Shown here: piece by piece, positions 50,824 to 59,700 of the stretch
Numbering within the stretch: the stretch's first letter is position 1
How the letters are laid out: the number at the start of each line of letters is the position of its first letter
Source of the DNA: an uncultured Clostridia bacterium
Lineage (GTDB): Bacteria; Bacillota; Clostridia; TANB77; CAG-508
Direction: 5' to 3'
Assembly: GCA_934182465.1 (NCBI GenBank)
Contig: CAKPRG010000005.1
Coordinates: 91,555-155,554, forward strand
Length of the DNA: 64,000 nucleotides
Position numbers and translations under genes: made by a program
The notes under the pieces: generated by a model
Seen by the model: the letters and a program-made list of their open reading frames with translations, nothing else
Database searches by the model: none
Told to the model about the DNA's origin: nothing

Positions 50824-52824
50824 TTTAAACAAATGAATAAGCAAGATGCAAAAAAAAGAATTGATGAATTAAATAAATTAACAGCATATTATGCAAAAAA
50901 ATATTATGATGATGACGATCCAGACATAAGCGATTTTGAATACGATATGCTAATGTTAGAACTTAGAAATTTAGAAAAAGAGTATCCAGAATTTATTTCA
51001 AAAGACTCTTTAACACAACATGTTGGTGGAACTGTAAAAGAAGGATTTGCTAAAGTAGAACATGAAGTGCCACTTCAAAGTTTACAAGATATATTCAATT
51101 TTGAAGAACTATATGCTTTTGAAGAAAGAACAAAAAAAGCACTTCCAAATCAAGAAATAGAATATGTTGTAGAAACTAAAATTGATGGACTTTCAGTAAG
51201 TTTAGAATATATAAATGGTGAATTCTTTAGAGGTGCAACTAGAGGAAATGGACTAGTTGGCGAAGATATTACTGAAAATTTAAAAACAATAAAACATATA
51301 CCTCATAAATTAACAGAACCAGTTACAATTACTGTTAGAGGTGAAGTTTTTATTGGAAAAGAAGAATTTGAGGCAATGAATCAAGAGAGAATAGAAAATG
51401 AAGAACCACTTTTTGCCAATGCTAGAAATGCAGCAGCAGGTTCACTTAGGCAATTAGATAGTAAAATTACTGCTTCAAGACCTTTAGATATTTATATATT
51501 TAATGTTCAAAAATCAGAAGATATAAAATTCACTTCACATTTTGAGTCTTTATCATATATGAAAAAATTAGGATTTAATGTTAATCCAGTAGTAGAAAAA
51601 TGCAAAGATATACCAGAAGCAATTGAGGCAATCAAAAAAATTGGTGAACAAAGAGATAATTTAAGTTTCGGTATAGATGGAGCAGTTGTAAAAGTTGATG
51701 ATTTGAAACAAAGAGAAATTTTAGGAACAAACTATAAAACTCCAAAGTGGGCTATTGCATACAAATATCCACCAGAGCAAAAAGAAACAAAACTAAAAGA
51801 TATAGTATTTCAAGTTGGAAGAACTGGAGCTATTACACCAATGGCAATATTAGAACCAGTTAAAGTTGCAGGCTCAACAATTTCAAAAACAACTTTGCAT
51901 AATGAAGATTTTGTAAAAGAAAAAGGACTAAAAATAGGAGACACAGTTGTAATTCAAAAAGCAGGAGATGTTATACCAGAAGTTGTAGGTGTTATAAAAG
52001 AAAAAAGAGATGGAACAGAAAGAGATTTTGTAATTCCAGAAAAATGCCCTGTTTGTGGAGCTGATGCAGTTAGAGAAGAAGGCGAAGCAATTAGAAGATG
52101 CATAGGAATTGAATGTCCAGCAAAACAATATAGAAATATTATACATTTTGCCTCAAGAGAAGCAATGAATATAAAAGGCTTAGGAGATAGCATTATTGAA
52201 GAATTTTTAAATAGAGGATTTATAAAAAATATAGCAGATTTATATGAATTAAAATTAGAAGACATTGCTTCATTAAAGAAAAATGGAAAGAAATTTGCTC
52301 AAAATTTAATAGATAGTATTAATGCAAGCAAATCTAATGATTTATATAGAGTGATAAATGGTTTTGGAATTAGACATATTGGAGTTAAAGCAGCAAAACA
52401 ACTTGCTAAAAAATACAGAAATATGGAAAATCTAATGAATGCTAGCTTAGAAAGCTTAAATGCTGCCCATGATATGGGAGAAATAATGGCAGAAAGTGTT
52501 TTTGAATTTTTTGCGCAACCACAAACTAAAGATTTAATTAATCGTTTAGAGAATTATGGTGTAAATATGCAATCTCTAGAAGAAGAGAGCTCAGATTTAA
52601 GATTTGATGGAAAAATATTTGTGCTAACAGGAGCTTTAGAAAAATTTTCTAGAAAAGAAGCAGAAGAAATTATTGAAAAATTTGGTGGAAAAACTTCATC
52701 TTCAGTTTCTAAAAAAACAACTTATGTATTAGCTGGTGAAGATAGTGGAAGCAAGCTAACAAAAGCACAAGAATTAGGAATTACAGTTATTTCTGAAAAT
52801 GAATTTGAAGAAATGATAAAATAA
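50821..52824 (+). CDS. ligA: NAD+-dependent DNA ligase LigA
   Basis: A 667-residue replicative ligase. Adenylation domain with the nucleophile Lys in ETKIDGLSVSLEY, OB fold, four-Cys zinc finger (CPVCGADA and CIGIECPAKQ), helix-hairpin-helix repeats and C-terminal BRCT (about 595-667, GKIFVLTGALEKFSRKEAEE). The start could be GTG 50821 or ATG 50833; neither has an adjacent SD. It lies 11 bases after pgsA, so translational coupling or the bridged site may be used. Confidence 0.95.
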   Translation: MFKQMNKQDAKKRIDELNKLTAYYAKKYYDDDDPDISDFEYDMLMLELRNLEKEYPEFISKDSLTQHVGGTVKEGFAKVEHEVPLQSLQDIFNFEELYAFEERTKKALPNQEIEYVVETKIDGLSVSLEYINGEFFRGATRGNGLVGEDITENLKTIKHIPHKLTEPVTITVRGEVFIGKEEFEAMNQERIENEEPLFANARNAAAGSLRQLDSKITASRPLDIYIFNVQKSEDIKFTSHFESLSYMKKLGFNVNPVVEKCKDIPEAIEAIKKIGEQRDNLSFGIDGAVVKVDDLKQREILGTNYKTPKWAIAYKYPPEQKETKLKDIVFQVGRTGAITPMAILEPVKVAGSTISKTTLHNEDFVKEKGLKIGDTVVIQKAGDVIPEVVGVIKEKRDGTERDFVIPEKCPVCGADAVREEGEAIRRCIGIECPAKQYRNIIHFASREAMNIKGLGDSIIEEFLNRGFIKNIADLYELKLEDIASLKKNGKKFAQNLIDSINASKSNDLYRVINGFGIRHIGVKAAKQLAKKYRNMENLMNASLESLNAAHDMGEIMAESVFEFFAQPQTKDLINRLENYGVNMQSLEEESSDLRFDGKIFVLTGALEKFSRKEAEEIIEKFGGKTSSSVSKKTTYVLAGEDSGSKLTKAQELGITVISENEFEEMIK

Positions 52825-52837
52825 TTAGGAGAAGACT

Positions 52838-53083
52838 ATGGATTCTAAATATACTTTTGAAATGTTTTGGGAAGACTTAAATAATGGTTTTCAAATTTAT
52901 TATATGTATATGAATTGCAAATATTTGATTTATAAAATGGACAAAAATTGTTATAAAAACGAATTAATCGAAGCACCGGAAAAATGTCCTCATCAAAGAA
53001 CAGCAATATATACATTAAAAAGAGTAAAAGAAATATTTCCATTTATGGAAGATATAGAATATAAAGGTTTGGTAGAGAATTAA
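52838..53083 (+). CDS. Small hypothetical protein in the ligA-ruvB operon
   Basis: The 81-residue product is not recognised: YTFEMFWEDLNNGFQIYYMY opens an aromatic-rich, probably helical fold with a Cys-His pair (EKCPHQRTAIYTLKRVKEIF). The SD TTAGGAGA and native codon use support it. It lies 13 bases after ligA. The KCPHQR cluster might bind a ligand or metal, but this is not supported further. Confidence 0.75.
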   Translation: MDSKYTFEMFWEDLNNGFQIYYMYMNCKYLIYKMDKNCYKNELIEAPEKCPHQRTAIYTLKRVKEIFPFMEDIEYKGLVEN

Positions 53084-53172
53084 AAAAATTATTATTTAAA
53101 ATCAAAATTTAAAATCAAAAATAAATGTTTTAAACATTATGTTATAGTTACACATAAGAAAGTGAGTAAATA

Positions 53173-54177
53173 ATGGAAGAAGAAAATTTAATGAGACCAG
53201 GAGTTCAAAATATTGAAGAAGAAATTCAAGAAAATACATTAAGACCACAAACATTAGATGAATATATTGGGCAGACAAAAGTAAAAGAAAATATGAAAAT
53301 ATATATAGAAGCAGCAAAAAAAAGAGAAGAAGCATTGGACCATGTTTTATTATATGGTCCTCCTGGACTTGGAAAAACAACACTTTCTAATATTATTGCA
53401 AATGAAATGCATTCAAATATAAAAATTACTTCTGGACCAGCAATAGAAAAGCCAGGAGATTTAGCTTCACTTTTAACGAATTTATCTCCAAATGATGTTT
53501 TGTTTATTGATGAGATTCATAGAATAAATAAAAATGTAGAAGAAATATTATACCCTGCATTAGAAGACTTTTGCTTAGATATTATTTTAGGAAAAGGACC
53601 GACAGCTAGAAGCATTAGACTAGATTTGCCTAAATTTACTTTAATTGGAGCTACAACTAGAGCAGGAGCTTTATCAACACCATTAAGAGATAGATTTGGA
53701 ATCGTAGAAAGATTAGAACTTTATTCAGTAAAAGATTTAAAAACAATAGTAAAAAGATCAAGTAAAATATTAAATTTAGACATTGATGAAAAAGCAGCAG
53801 AAGAAATTGCAAGACGTTCAAGAGGAACTCCTAGAATTGCAAATAGATTACTAAAAAGAGTTAGAGATTATGCAGCTGTTTTAGGTGATGGAGAAATAAC
53901 TCTAGAAATTGCAAAAATGGCATTAAAAAAATTAGAAATAGATGATTTGGGATTAGACAATATAGATAAAAAAATATTAGAAACAATTATACACCATTAT
54001 TCCGGTGGACCAGTTGGACTAGAAACTTTAGCAGCAACAGTAAACGAAGAAACCACAACTATAGAAGATGTATATGAACCTTATTTAATGCAAATAGGTT
54101 TTTTAGCAAGAACTGCTAGAGGTAGAGTGGTAACACCTATGGCTTATGAACATTTTGGATTAGAATATAGAAATTAA
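53173..54177 (+). CDS. ruvB: Holliday junction branch migration ATPase RuvB
   Basis: A 334-residue AAA+ motor of RuvAB. LRPQTLDEYIGQTKVKENM at the N-terminus, Walker A GPPGLGKTT, Walker B LFIDEIHR, sensor 1 IGATTRAG, Arg finger in STPLRDRFG, and winged-helix C-terminus (LETLAATVNEE). ruvA and ruvC are not in the window. SD is modest (AAAGTGAG). Confidence 0.96.
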   Translation: MEEENLMRPGVQNIEEEIQENTLRPQTLDEYIGQTKVKENMKIYIEAAKKREEALDHVLLYGPPGLGKTTLSNIIANEMHSNIKITSGPAIEKPGDLASLLTNLSPNDVLFIDEIHRINKNVEEILYPALEDFCLDIILGKGPTARSIRLDLPKFTLIGATTRAGALSTPLRDRFGIVERLELYSVKDLKTIVKRSSKILNLDIDEKAAEEIARRSRGTPRIANRLLKRVRDYAAVLGDGEITLEIAKMALKKLEIDDLGLDNIDKKILETIIHHYSGGPVGLETLAATVNEETTTIEDVYEPYLMQIGFLARTARGRVVTPMAYEHFGLEYRN

Positions 54178-54294
54178 AGTATTATTTTAGAATTGTTTGT
54201 ATAAAAGAAATGCTTAATGGTTTTTCTTTTATATGAATATTTTATATAAAATGCATAAAGAAAACATGTTAAGTATAAATGGAAGGGACGGAAG

Positions 54295-56337
54295 ATGAAG
54301 TATTTTGGTATATTAATAATTCTAGTATGTTATATAGTTATATATTTATTAAATAAAAAAGAAAAAATAAATAATAAATATGCAACTTTTTTAAAGTCTA
54401 TACTAATTGCAGTATTTTTAGAGTTTACAATTTTTAATATTAATTCATATAGATTAGATTTTTCAAAAAATCAAACATATACATATTCGGCAGAAGAAAT
54501 AAAAAATAATACGACTAATTTTAAAGAAGGATATTCAAAAGTTGTATTAGACAATTTAGATGTTGATGTAAAAACGATAAAATTAGAATTTAATTCAGAA
54601 GATACAATTCAATATCAAATTTGTTATAGTGATAATACTACGCAAGGCAGATATTTACCAGCAAAAGATTATTTCCAAGAAATAGAAAGCTCTAAATATA
54701 TAGCAACATATTTTTCTGGAAATGTTAAAAATTTAGAAATAAGATATGTTAATACAAATAATAATAATAATAATTTGTTAGAAAATATTACAATAAATGA
54801 AAAAATACCTTTTGAATTCAACATAATTAGAACTTGTATTATTATTTTTGTAATGATGTTAGTTTATTCTTTCAGAACACAAGAATTTTGGAAACAAGCT
54901 TATAGTGAAGGAAATTTTTTACAGCAAAAAGTATATTTTTTTACAATGGCATTAGCAATGCTTGTAGTTTATTTCTTTAATGTGTTTAATGTAAATGAAC
55001 AAACTGATTTATATAATGAAAAATTTGTACAAGCATTAGAATCCGGACAAGTTCATTTAATAGAAGAACCAAGTGAAAAACTTTTAAGCTTAGAGAATCC
55101 GTATGATGCAGTTGAAAGAAATTCAATAAGAAGAGGTATAGATTATATATGGGACGCAGCTTTATACAATAATCATTATTATGTGTATTTTGGAATTTTA
55201 CCAACACTTATATTGTTTGTGCCATTTCATTTAATTACGGGAACATTTTTAAAAACAGCAATAGGAGTATTAATTTTTAGTATATTATCATTGCTAATTA
55301 TGGCCTTAATAATAGAAAAAATATTCAAAAAATATTTTAATAAATTACCATTTAAGCTGATGTTTTTGTCTGAAATAATATTTTTATTTGGAAGTGTTAT
55401 AATTTGGATAAATGTAGCACCAAGATTTTACGAAATGGTTAGCATAGCAGGATTGTATTTTGTACTGCAAGGAATATATTTATTTTTAACAACAAATAGT
55501 GAAAATTACAAAAAAAGAATTTGTATTGGTTCATTGTGCTTAGCACTTGCTGTTGCATGCAGACCGACAACTTTAATAGCTTCAATTTTAATAATACCAA
55601 TTTTATGGAATTTATTAAAAAGTGAGAAAAATAGCAAAATGAATATTTTAAAAATTTTATTATTAGTAGGAATTCCATATTTACTTGTAGGAATTTCACT
55701 TATGTATTATAATTACATCAGATTTGGAAGTATATTTGAATTTGGTGCTAGATATCAATTAACAATGAATGATATGAGAAATCTAAAAAACAGGTTAATA
55801 ACAATACCTGCAGGATTTATTTGCAATTTATTTAATATACCAACATTTATTGCAAGATTTCCGTTTATAGAAGTAAATTCAAATATTTTTGAGACATTTT
55901 CATATTACTATATAGAAGATATGCCAGGCGGAACATTTATATTGTCACCAATAGCGTTTTTCTGTATATTTGGAATAAATAAGTTTTTTAAAAAATGTAA
56001 AAATAAAGAATTAAAAAATTTAGTAATAACTTTACTAGTTGTTGGTATTTTATTAAATACAATAGTTGTAATGCAAGCAGGAAGCACAGGAAGATATTTA
56101 CTTGATTTTTCATGGTGTTTTGTATTAGCCGGAATTTTAATATTTTTGGAAAATTATCAAAATACAGAAACAGAAGAAGCAAGAAATATTTTAGAAAAAA
56201 TAGTAATAGGAATAGCAATATTTACATTGATAATAAACATATTAACTGGATTTTTAAATATATCAGGTGTAAGTATGAAAAAAATATCCCCAAAAGTTTA
56301 TTGGAATGTTGAACATGCAATTTGCTTTTGGAAATAA
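54295..56337 (+). CDS. Polytopic membrane protein, possible GT-C type glycosyltransferase
   Basis: The 680-residue product has about twelve membrane helices and one extracytoplasmic segment after helix 2 (about 50-175). It contains YFGILPTLILFVPFHLITG, WINVAPRFYEMVSIAGLYF, LALAVACRPTTLIASILI and AGSTGRYLLDF, patterns seen in lipid-linked glycosyltransferases, but no certain catalytic DxD/DE motif stands out. The FAD oxidoreductase gene follows after 24 bases, suggesting a joint role in cell-surface glycan synthesis (inference). Confidence 0.65.
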   Translation: MKYFGILIILVCYIVIYLLNKKEKINNKYATFLKSILIAVFLEFTIFNINSYRLDFSKNQTYTYSAEEIKNNTTNFKEGYSKVVLDNLDVDVKTIKLEFNSEDTIQYQICYSDNTTQGRYLPAKDYFQEIESSKYIATYFSGNVKNLEIRYVNTNNNNNNLLENITINEKIPFEFNIIRTCIIIFVMMLVYSFRTQEFWKQAYSEGNFLQQKVYFFTMALAMLVVYFFNVFNVNEQTDLYNEKFVQALESGQVHLIEEPSEKLLSLENPYDAVERNSIRRGIDYIWDAALYNNHYYVYFGILPTLILFVPFHLITGTFLKTAIGVLIFSILSLLIMALIIEKIFKKYFNKLPFKLMFLSEIIFLFGSVIIWINVAPRFYEMVSIAGLYFVLQGIYLFLTTNSENYKKRICIGSLCLALAVACRPTTLIASILIIPILWNLLKSEKNSKMNILKILLLVGIPYLLVGISLMYYNYIRFGSIFEFGARYQLTMNDMRNLKNRLITIPAGFICNLFNIPTFIARFPFIEVNSNIFETFSYYYIEDMPGGTFILSPIAFFCIFGINKFFKKCKNKELKNLVITLLVVGILLNTIVVMQAGSTGRYLLDFSWCFVLAGILIFLENYQNTETEEARNILEKIVIGIAIFTLIINILTGFLNISGVSMKKISPKVYWNVEHAICFWK

Positions 56338-56361
56338 ATAAAAAGAAAAGGAATGTAGCAA

Positions 56362-57921
56362 ATGAAAAAAGTAATTATTATAGGAGCTGGACCAGCAGGG
56401 TTAACAGCTGGATATGAATTGTTAAAAGACCAAGATAATCAATATGAAGTTGTTATTTTGGAAGAAGAAAACCAAGTTGGAGGAATTTCCAAAACAGTTA
56501 GATATAATGGAAATAGAATGGATATAGGAGGACATAGATTTTTCTCTAAAGATGAAAATGTTATGGATTTTTGGGAAAATCTAATGCCAGTACAAGGAGC
56601 TCCATCTTATGATGATAAAAAGTTAAATAGAGAAAAACCATTAGTAAAAGATGGACCAGATCCAGAAAAAGAAGATAAAGTAATGCTAGTTAGAGATAGA
56701 GTTTCTAGAATATATTATTTAAAGAAATTTTTTGATTATCCAGTTTCATTAAAATTAGAAACATTTACTAATATGGGATTAATTAGAACAATAAAAGCCG
56801 GATTTAGTTATTTAAAATCAATATTTGTAAAGAAAAAAGAAACATCATTAGAAAACTTTTATATTAATAGATTTGGAAAAGTTTTATATGGAATGTTTTT
56901 TGAAAAATATACAGAAAAATTATGGGGAAGACACCCAAGCGTTATTTCAGCAGATTGGGGTTCTCAAAGGGTTAAAGGCTTGTCTATTACAGCAGTAATA
57001 AAAGATATGTTTAGAAAAATATTTAATCCTAAGAGCAAAAAAGTAGAAACATCTTTAATTGAACAATTTTGGTATCCTAAATATGGACCAGGTCAATTAT
57101 GGGAGAATTTAGCTGATGAAATAGAAAAAAATGGTGGAAAAATATTAAAACAACATTCAGTTCAAAAAATAAACTTAAAAGAAAACAAAATTACATCTGT
57201 AGAATGTGTTTGCGATGGAAAAATAGAAGTCTTTGAAGGAGATATATTTATATCATCAATGCCATTAAAAGATTTAGTGGAAGACATGAAAGAAGAAGTT
57301 GTGCCAGAAGATATAAAAAATATTGCTACAGGATTACCATATAGAGATTTTATGACAGTTGGATTACTTTTAAAGAAATTAGATTTGAAGAATAAAACTA
57401 AAATAAAAACTTTAGGAAATATAGTTCCAGATTGTTGGATTTATGTACAAGAACCTGATGTAAAATTAGGAAGAATACAAATATTCAATAACTGGTCTCC
57501 ATATATGGTTTCAAATCCAGAAGAAAATGTATGGATTGGACTTGAATATTTTTGCAATGAAGGTGACGAATATTGGAATATGTCAGATGAAGAATTTACT
57601 AAATTTGCAATAAAAGAACTTGTAAGTATGGGAGTTATAGAAGAAAGTGATGTTTTAGATTCTCATAGAGAAAGAGTTAAAAAAGCATATCCAGCATATT
57701 TTGATACATATTCAGAAATTGATAAATTAATAGAATACTTAAATGGTTTTGAAAATTTATATTGTGTAGGAAGAAATGGTCAACATAGATATAACAATAT
57801 GGATCATTCTATGGTAACTGCTATGGAAACTGTAAAGAACATTAAAAACAATATTACAACTAAAGATAATATTTGGAAAGTAAATACAGAAAAAGAATAT
57901 CATGAAGTAAAAAGTAATTAA
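56362..57921 (+). CDS. FAD-dependent oxidoreductase (UDP-galactopyranose mutase/amine-oxidase-like)
   Basis: The 519-residue product has the Rossmann motif IIGAGPAGLTAGYELL at the N-terminus, VVILEEENQVGGISKTVRYNG and DIGGHRFFSKDENVMDFW. Its C-terminal FAD motif NLYCVGRNGQHRYNNMDHSM resembles Glf-like and protoporphyrinogen-oxidase-like flavoenzymes. It contains KLWGRHPSVISADWGSQRVK, typical of NAD(P)-binding amine oxidoreductases in polysaccharide loci. The exact substrate is unknown. Confidence 0.82.
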   Translation: MKKVIIIGAGPAGLTAGYELLKDQDNQYEVVILEEENQVGGISKTVRYNGNRMDIGGHRFFSKDENVMDFWENLMPVQGAPSYDDKKLNREKPLVKDGPDPEKEDKVMLVRDRVSRIYYLKKFFDYPVSLKLETFTNMGLIRTIKAGFSYLKSIFVKKKETSLENFYINRFGKVLYGMFFEKYTEKLWGRHPSVISADWGSQRVKGLSITAVIKDMFRKIFNPKSKKVETSLIEQFWYPKYGPGQLWENLADEIEKNGGKILKQHSVQKINLKENKITSVECVCDGKIEVFEGDIFISSMPLKDLVEDMKEEVVPEDIKNIATGLPYRDFMTVGLLLKKLDLKNKTKIKTLGNIVPDCWIYVQEPDVKLGRIQIFNNWSPYMVSNPEENVWIGLEYFCNEGDEYWNMSDEEFTKFAIKELVSMGVIEESDVLDSHRERVKKAYPAYFDTYSEIDKLIEYLNGFENLYCVGRNGQHRYNNMDHSMVTAMETVKNIKNNITTKDNIWKVNTEKEYHEVKSN

Positions 57922-57984
57922 GATAGAAAAACAAAAGCTAAAAATAAGCGAAAGCACTTAAAAAATAAATTAAAATTGTTTGAG

Positions 57985-58045
57985 AAAAGGAGTTGATAAA
58001 TACATAGATTATTAGTAAATCTATGTATTTATTGTAATAAAAATG
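57985..58045 (+). promoter_or_regulatory. Hairpin-bridged ribosome binding site of queH
   Basis: AAAAGGAG (57985-57992), three bases, a perfect 15-bp inverted repeat ATAAATACATAGATT (57996-58010) / AATCTATGTATTTAT (58018-58032) with a 7-base loop, ten bases, then ATG at 58043. Two G-U pairs can extend the stem outward. No SD is present near the ATG. The effective spacing falls from 50 to about 13 when folded. Confidence 0.8.
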
Positions 58046-58603
58046 AATTTATTATTACATACTTGTTGTGCACCATGTAGTGTGTATTGTATTGATAGCC
58101 TAAGAAAAGAAGGTATTGAACCAGTTTCATATTGGTATAATCCTAATATTCATCCATATATAGAATATAAAACTAGAAGAGATACATTAAAAGAATACAG
58201 TCAAATGGAAAACTTTAAATTAATAATAGAAGAAGACTATGGATTAGATGAATTTTGTAAAAATGTTTCAAATGATTTAAAAAATCGTTGTAAAAATTAT
58301 TGCTATCCTGTTAGACTAGAGCAAACAGCAAAATTTGCAAAAGAAAACGGATTTGATGCTTTTTCTACAACTTTGTTAGTAAGTCCATATCAGCAGCATG
58401 ATACTATAAAAGAAATAGCAGAACAGATGGCTAAAAAATATGGTGTTGAATTTATTTATAGAGATTTTAGAGTTGGTTTTAGAGAAGGACAAGCAAAAGC
58501 TAGAGAATTAGGTTTATATATGCAAAAATACTGTGGATGTGTATTTTCAGAGGAAGATAGATACTCTAAACAGATAGAAAGAGATAAAAAGATGGAGATT
58601 TAG
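58043..58603 (+). CDS. queH: Epoxyqueuosine reductase QueH
   Basis: The 186-residue enzyme of the last step of queuosine tRNA modification (epoxyqueuosine to queuosine), a non-homologous replacement for QueG. LLHTCCAPCSVY gives the adjacent Cys pair (8, 9) and Cys12 for the iron cluster. WYNPNIHPYIEYKTR, TTLLVSPYQQHD and a C-terminal KYCGCVFSEEDR complete the family pattern. Translation must use the distant SD or the bridged site. Confidence 0.94.
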   Translation: MNLLLHTCCAPCSVYCIDSLRKEGIEPVSYWYNPNIHPYIEYKTRRDTLKEYSQMENFKLIIEEDYGLDEFCKNVSNDLKNRCKNYCYPVRLEQTAKFAKENGFDAFSTTLLVSPYQQHDTIKEIAEQMAKKYGVEFIYRDFRVGFREGQAKARELGLYMQKYCGCVFSEEDRYSKQIERDKKMEI

Positions 58604-58725
58604 TTTGTACTGATTTAATATACTACTCAAAGAATTTAAAGAAAAATAGTAATTTGCCGCTACAACGACTTATGTATTATATTTAGTTTTTTATAAAAAT
58701 ATTTTTGACCAATATGTTATTTATA

Positions 58726-58754
58726 TTGACATCAAATTAAAATAAAATTGTAAT
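58726..58754 (+). promoter_or_regulatory. Promoter of the start-less small ORF
   Basis: TTGACA (58726-58731), a 17-base spacer and TGTAAT (58749-58754). Confidence 0.6.
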
Positions 58755-58806
58755 GCTAAAAAGTATTATGGTTGCTAACTCAAATATGTGATTACAAAGG
58801 AGTGAA

Positions 58807-58968
58807 ATATTAGTCTTTAAAAAGGCAGAACCTTGTACGGAACAGAAAGATGAAAAAGATGTATACATTTTATCATCTATTTTTCCAAATGAAGATGTAA
58901 TGCACAAAGTGGACGAAATTATGAGACAGAAGTCAGAAGAAGAAAACAAAACTGATAAAACGCATTAA
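58807..58968 (+). pseudogene. Small ORF with no standard start codon
   Basis: An open frame encodes FKKAEPCTEQKDEKDVYILS, then SIFPNEDVMHKVDEIMRQKS and an acidic end. A promoter, a good SD (AAAGGAG 58796-58802) and a perfect terminator-like hairpin frame it, but no ATG, GTG or TTG lies between SD and ORF. ATA (58807) or TTA (58810) occupy the start position, as if ATG or TTG had mutated. Codon use and GC resemble the foreign cassettes. A real AUA-start gene is possible but less likely. Confidence 0.5.
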
Positions 58969-58971
58969 GTA

Positions 58972-59007
58972 AAAAGCCGTGAGAGTTTAAGTTTCTCATG
59001 GCTTTTA
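58972..59007 (+). terminator. Terminator of the small ORF cassette
   Basis: AAAAGCCGTGAGA pairs with TCTCATGGCTTTT with one G-U. Confidence 0.75.
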
Positions 59008-59119
59008 CAATTATAAATCTTAGTAGAAAATAGTACTTAAAATTGATGTGAAATCGTTTGAGGATTAATTGACAAATTTATTAGAAATAGAATATTTTAA
59101 TATATAGGAGATGCTTTTT

Positions 59120-59590
59120 ATGACATATAAATATATTCATAAAACACCAAAAGAATTTTCAGATATGATAATGAATAGCGATGGAGAATATTTAACTGGT
59201 TTGTGGTTTGAAAATTCAAGAGATTCCTCTAAACACAAAATAGACTGTGAAGAGAAAGACTTAGAAATATTAAAAAAAACAAGTAAATGGTTAGATATTT
59301 ATTTCGGTGGCAAAGCCCCAAACTTTACACCAAAATATAAAATAGAAAATTTAACATCGTTTAGACAAGAAGTAATTGATATAATGAACTCAATTGAACA
59401 TGGGAAAACTTTAACATATAGTGATATATCTAAAATAATTGCTAAAAAAAAGAGGTTAAAAAAGAATGTCATCACAAGCAGTTGTTGATATTGAGGAAGA
59501 TGGCCAGTGTCAGAATATGTATATGAGTTTAATACAGTAACAGAAGCAGATTTTACAGAGCCAGATATAAGCGAATATAAAGTGCAATAA
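59120..59590 (+). pseudogene. Truncated O6-methylguanine-DNA methyltransferase with foreign tail
   Basis: Residues 1-122 match the N-terminal and middle part of Ogt/MGMT: LTGLWFENSRDSS, FGGKAPNFTP, LTSFRQEVIDIMNSIEHGKT and LTYSDISKIIAKKK. The frame ends at 59488. Just past it the normal frame would read MSSQAV (compare MSAQAVG) but breaks off; the PCHR active site is absent. What follows (GRWPVSEYVYEFNTV, then TEADFTEPDISEYKVQ and TAA at about 59590) is the end of some other protein. A deletion joined two genes. The ATG at 59120 is favoured over 59111 by SD spacing. Confidence 0.8.
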
Positions 59591-59700
59591 AGGAAGAAAA
59601 TTTTTTCAAAAATGTATTTACATATATATGTATATATATATAAGTATATATGAAAATAATTATTTAATCCGCAAAAACTATGCTAAAGAGGGAGGAACCA

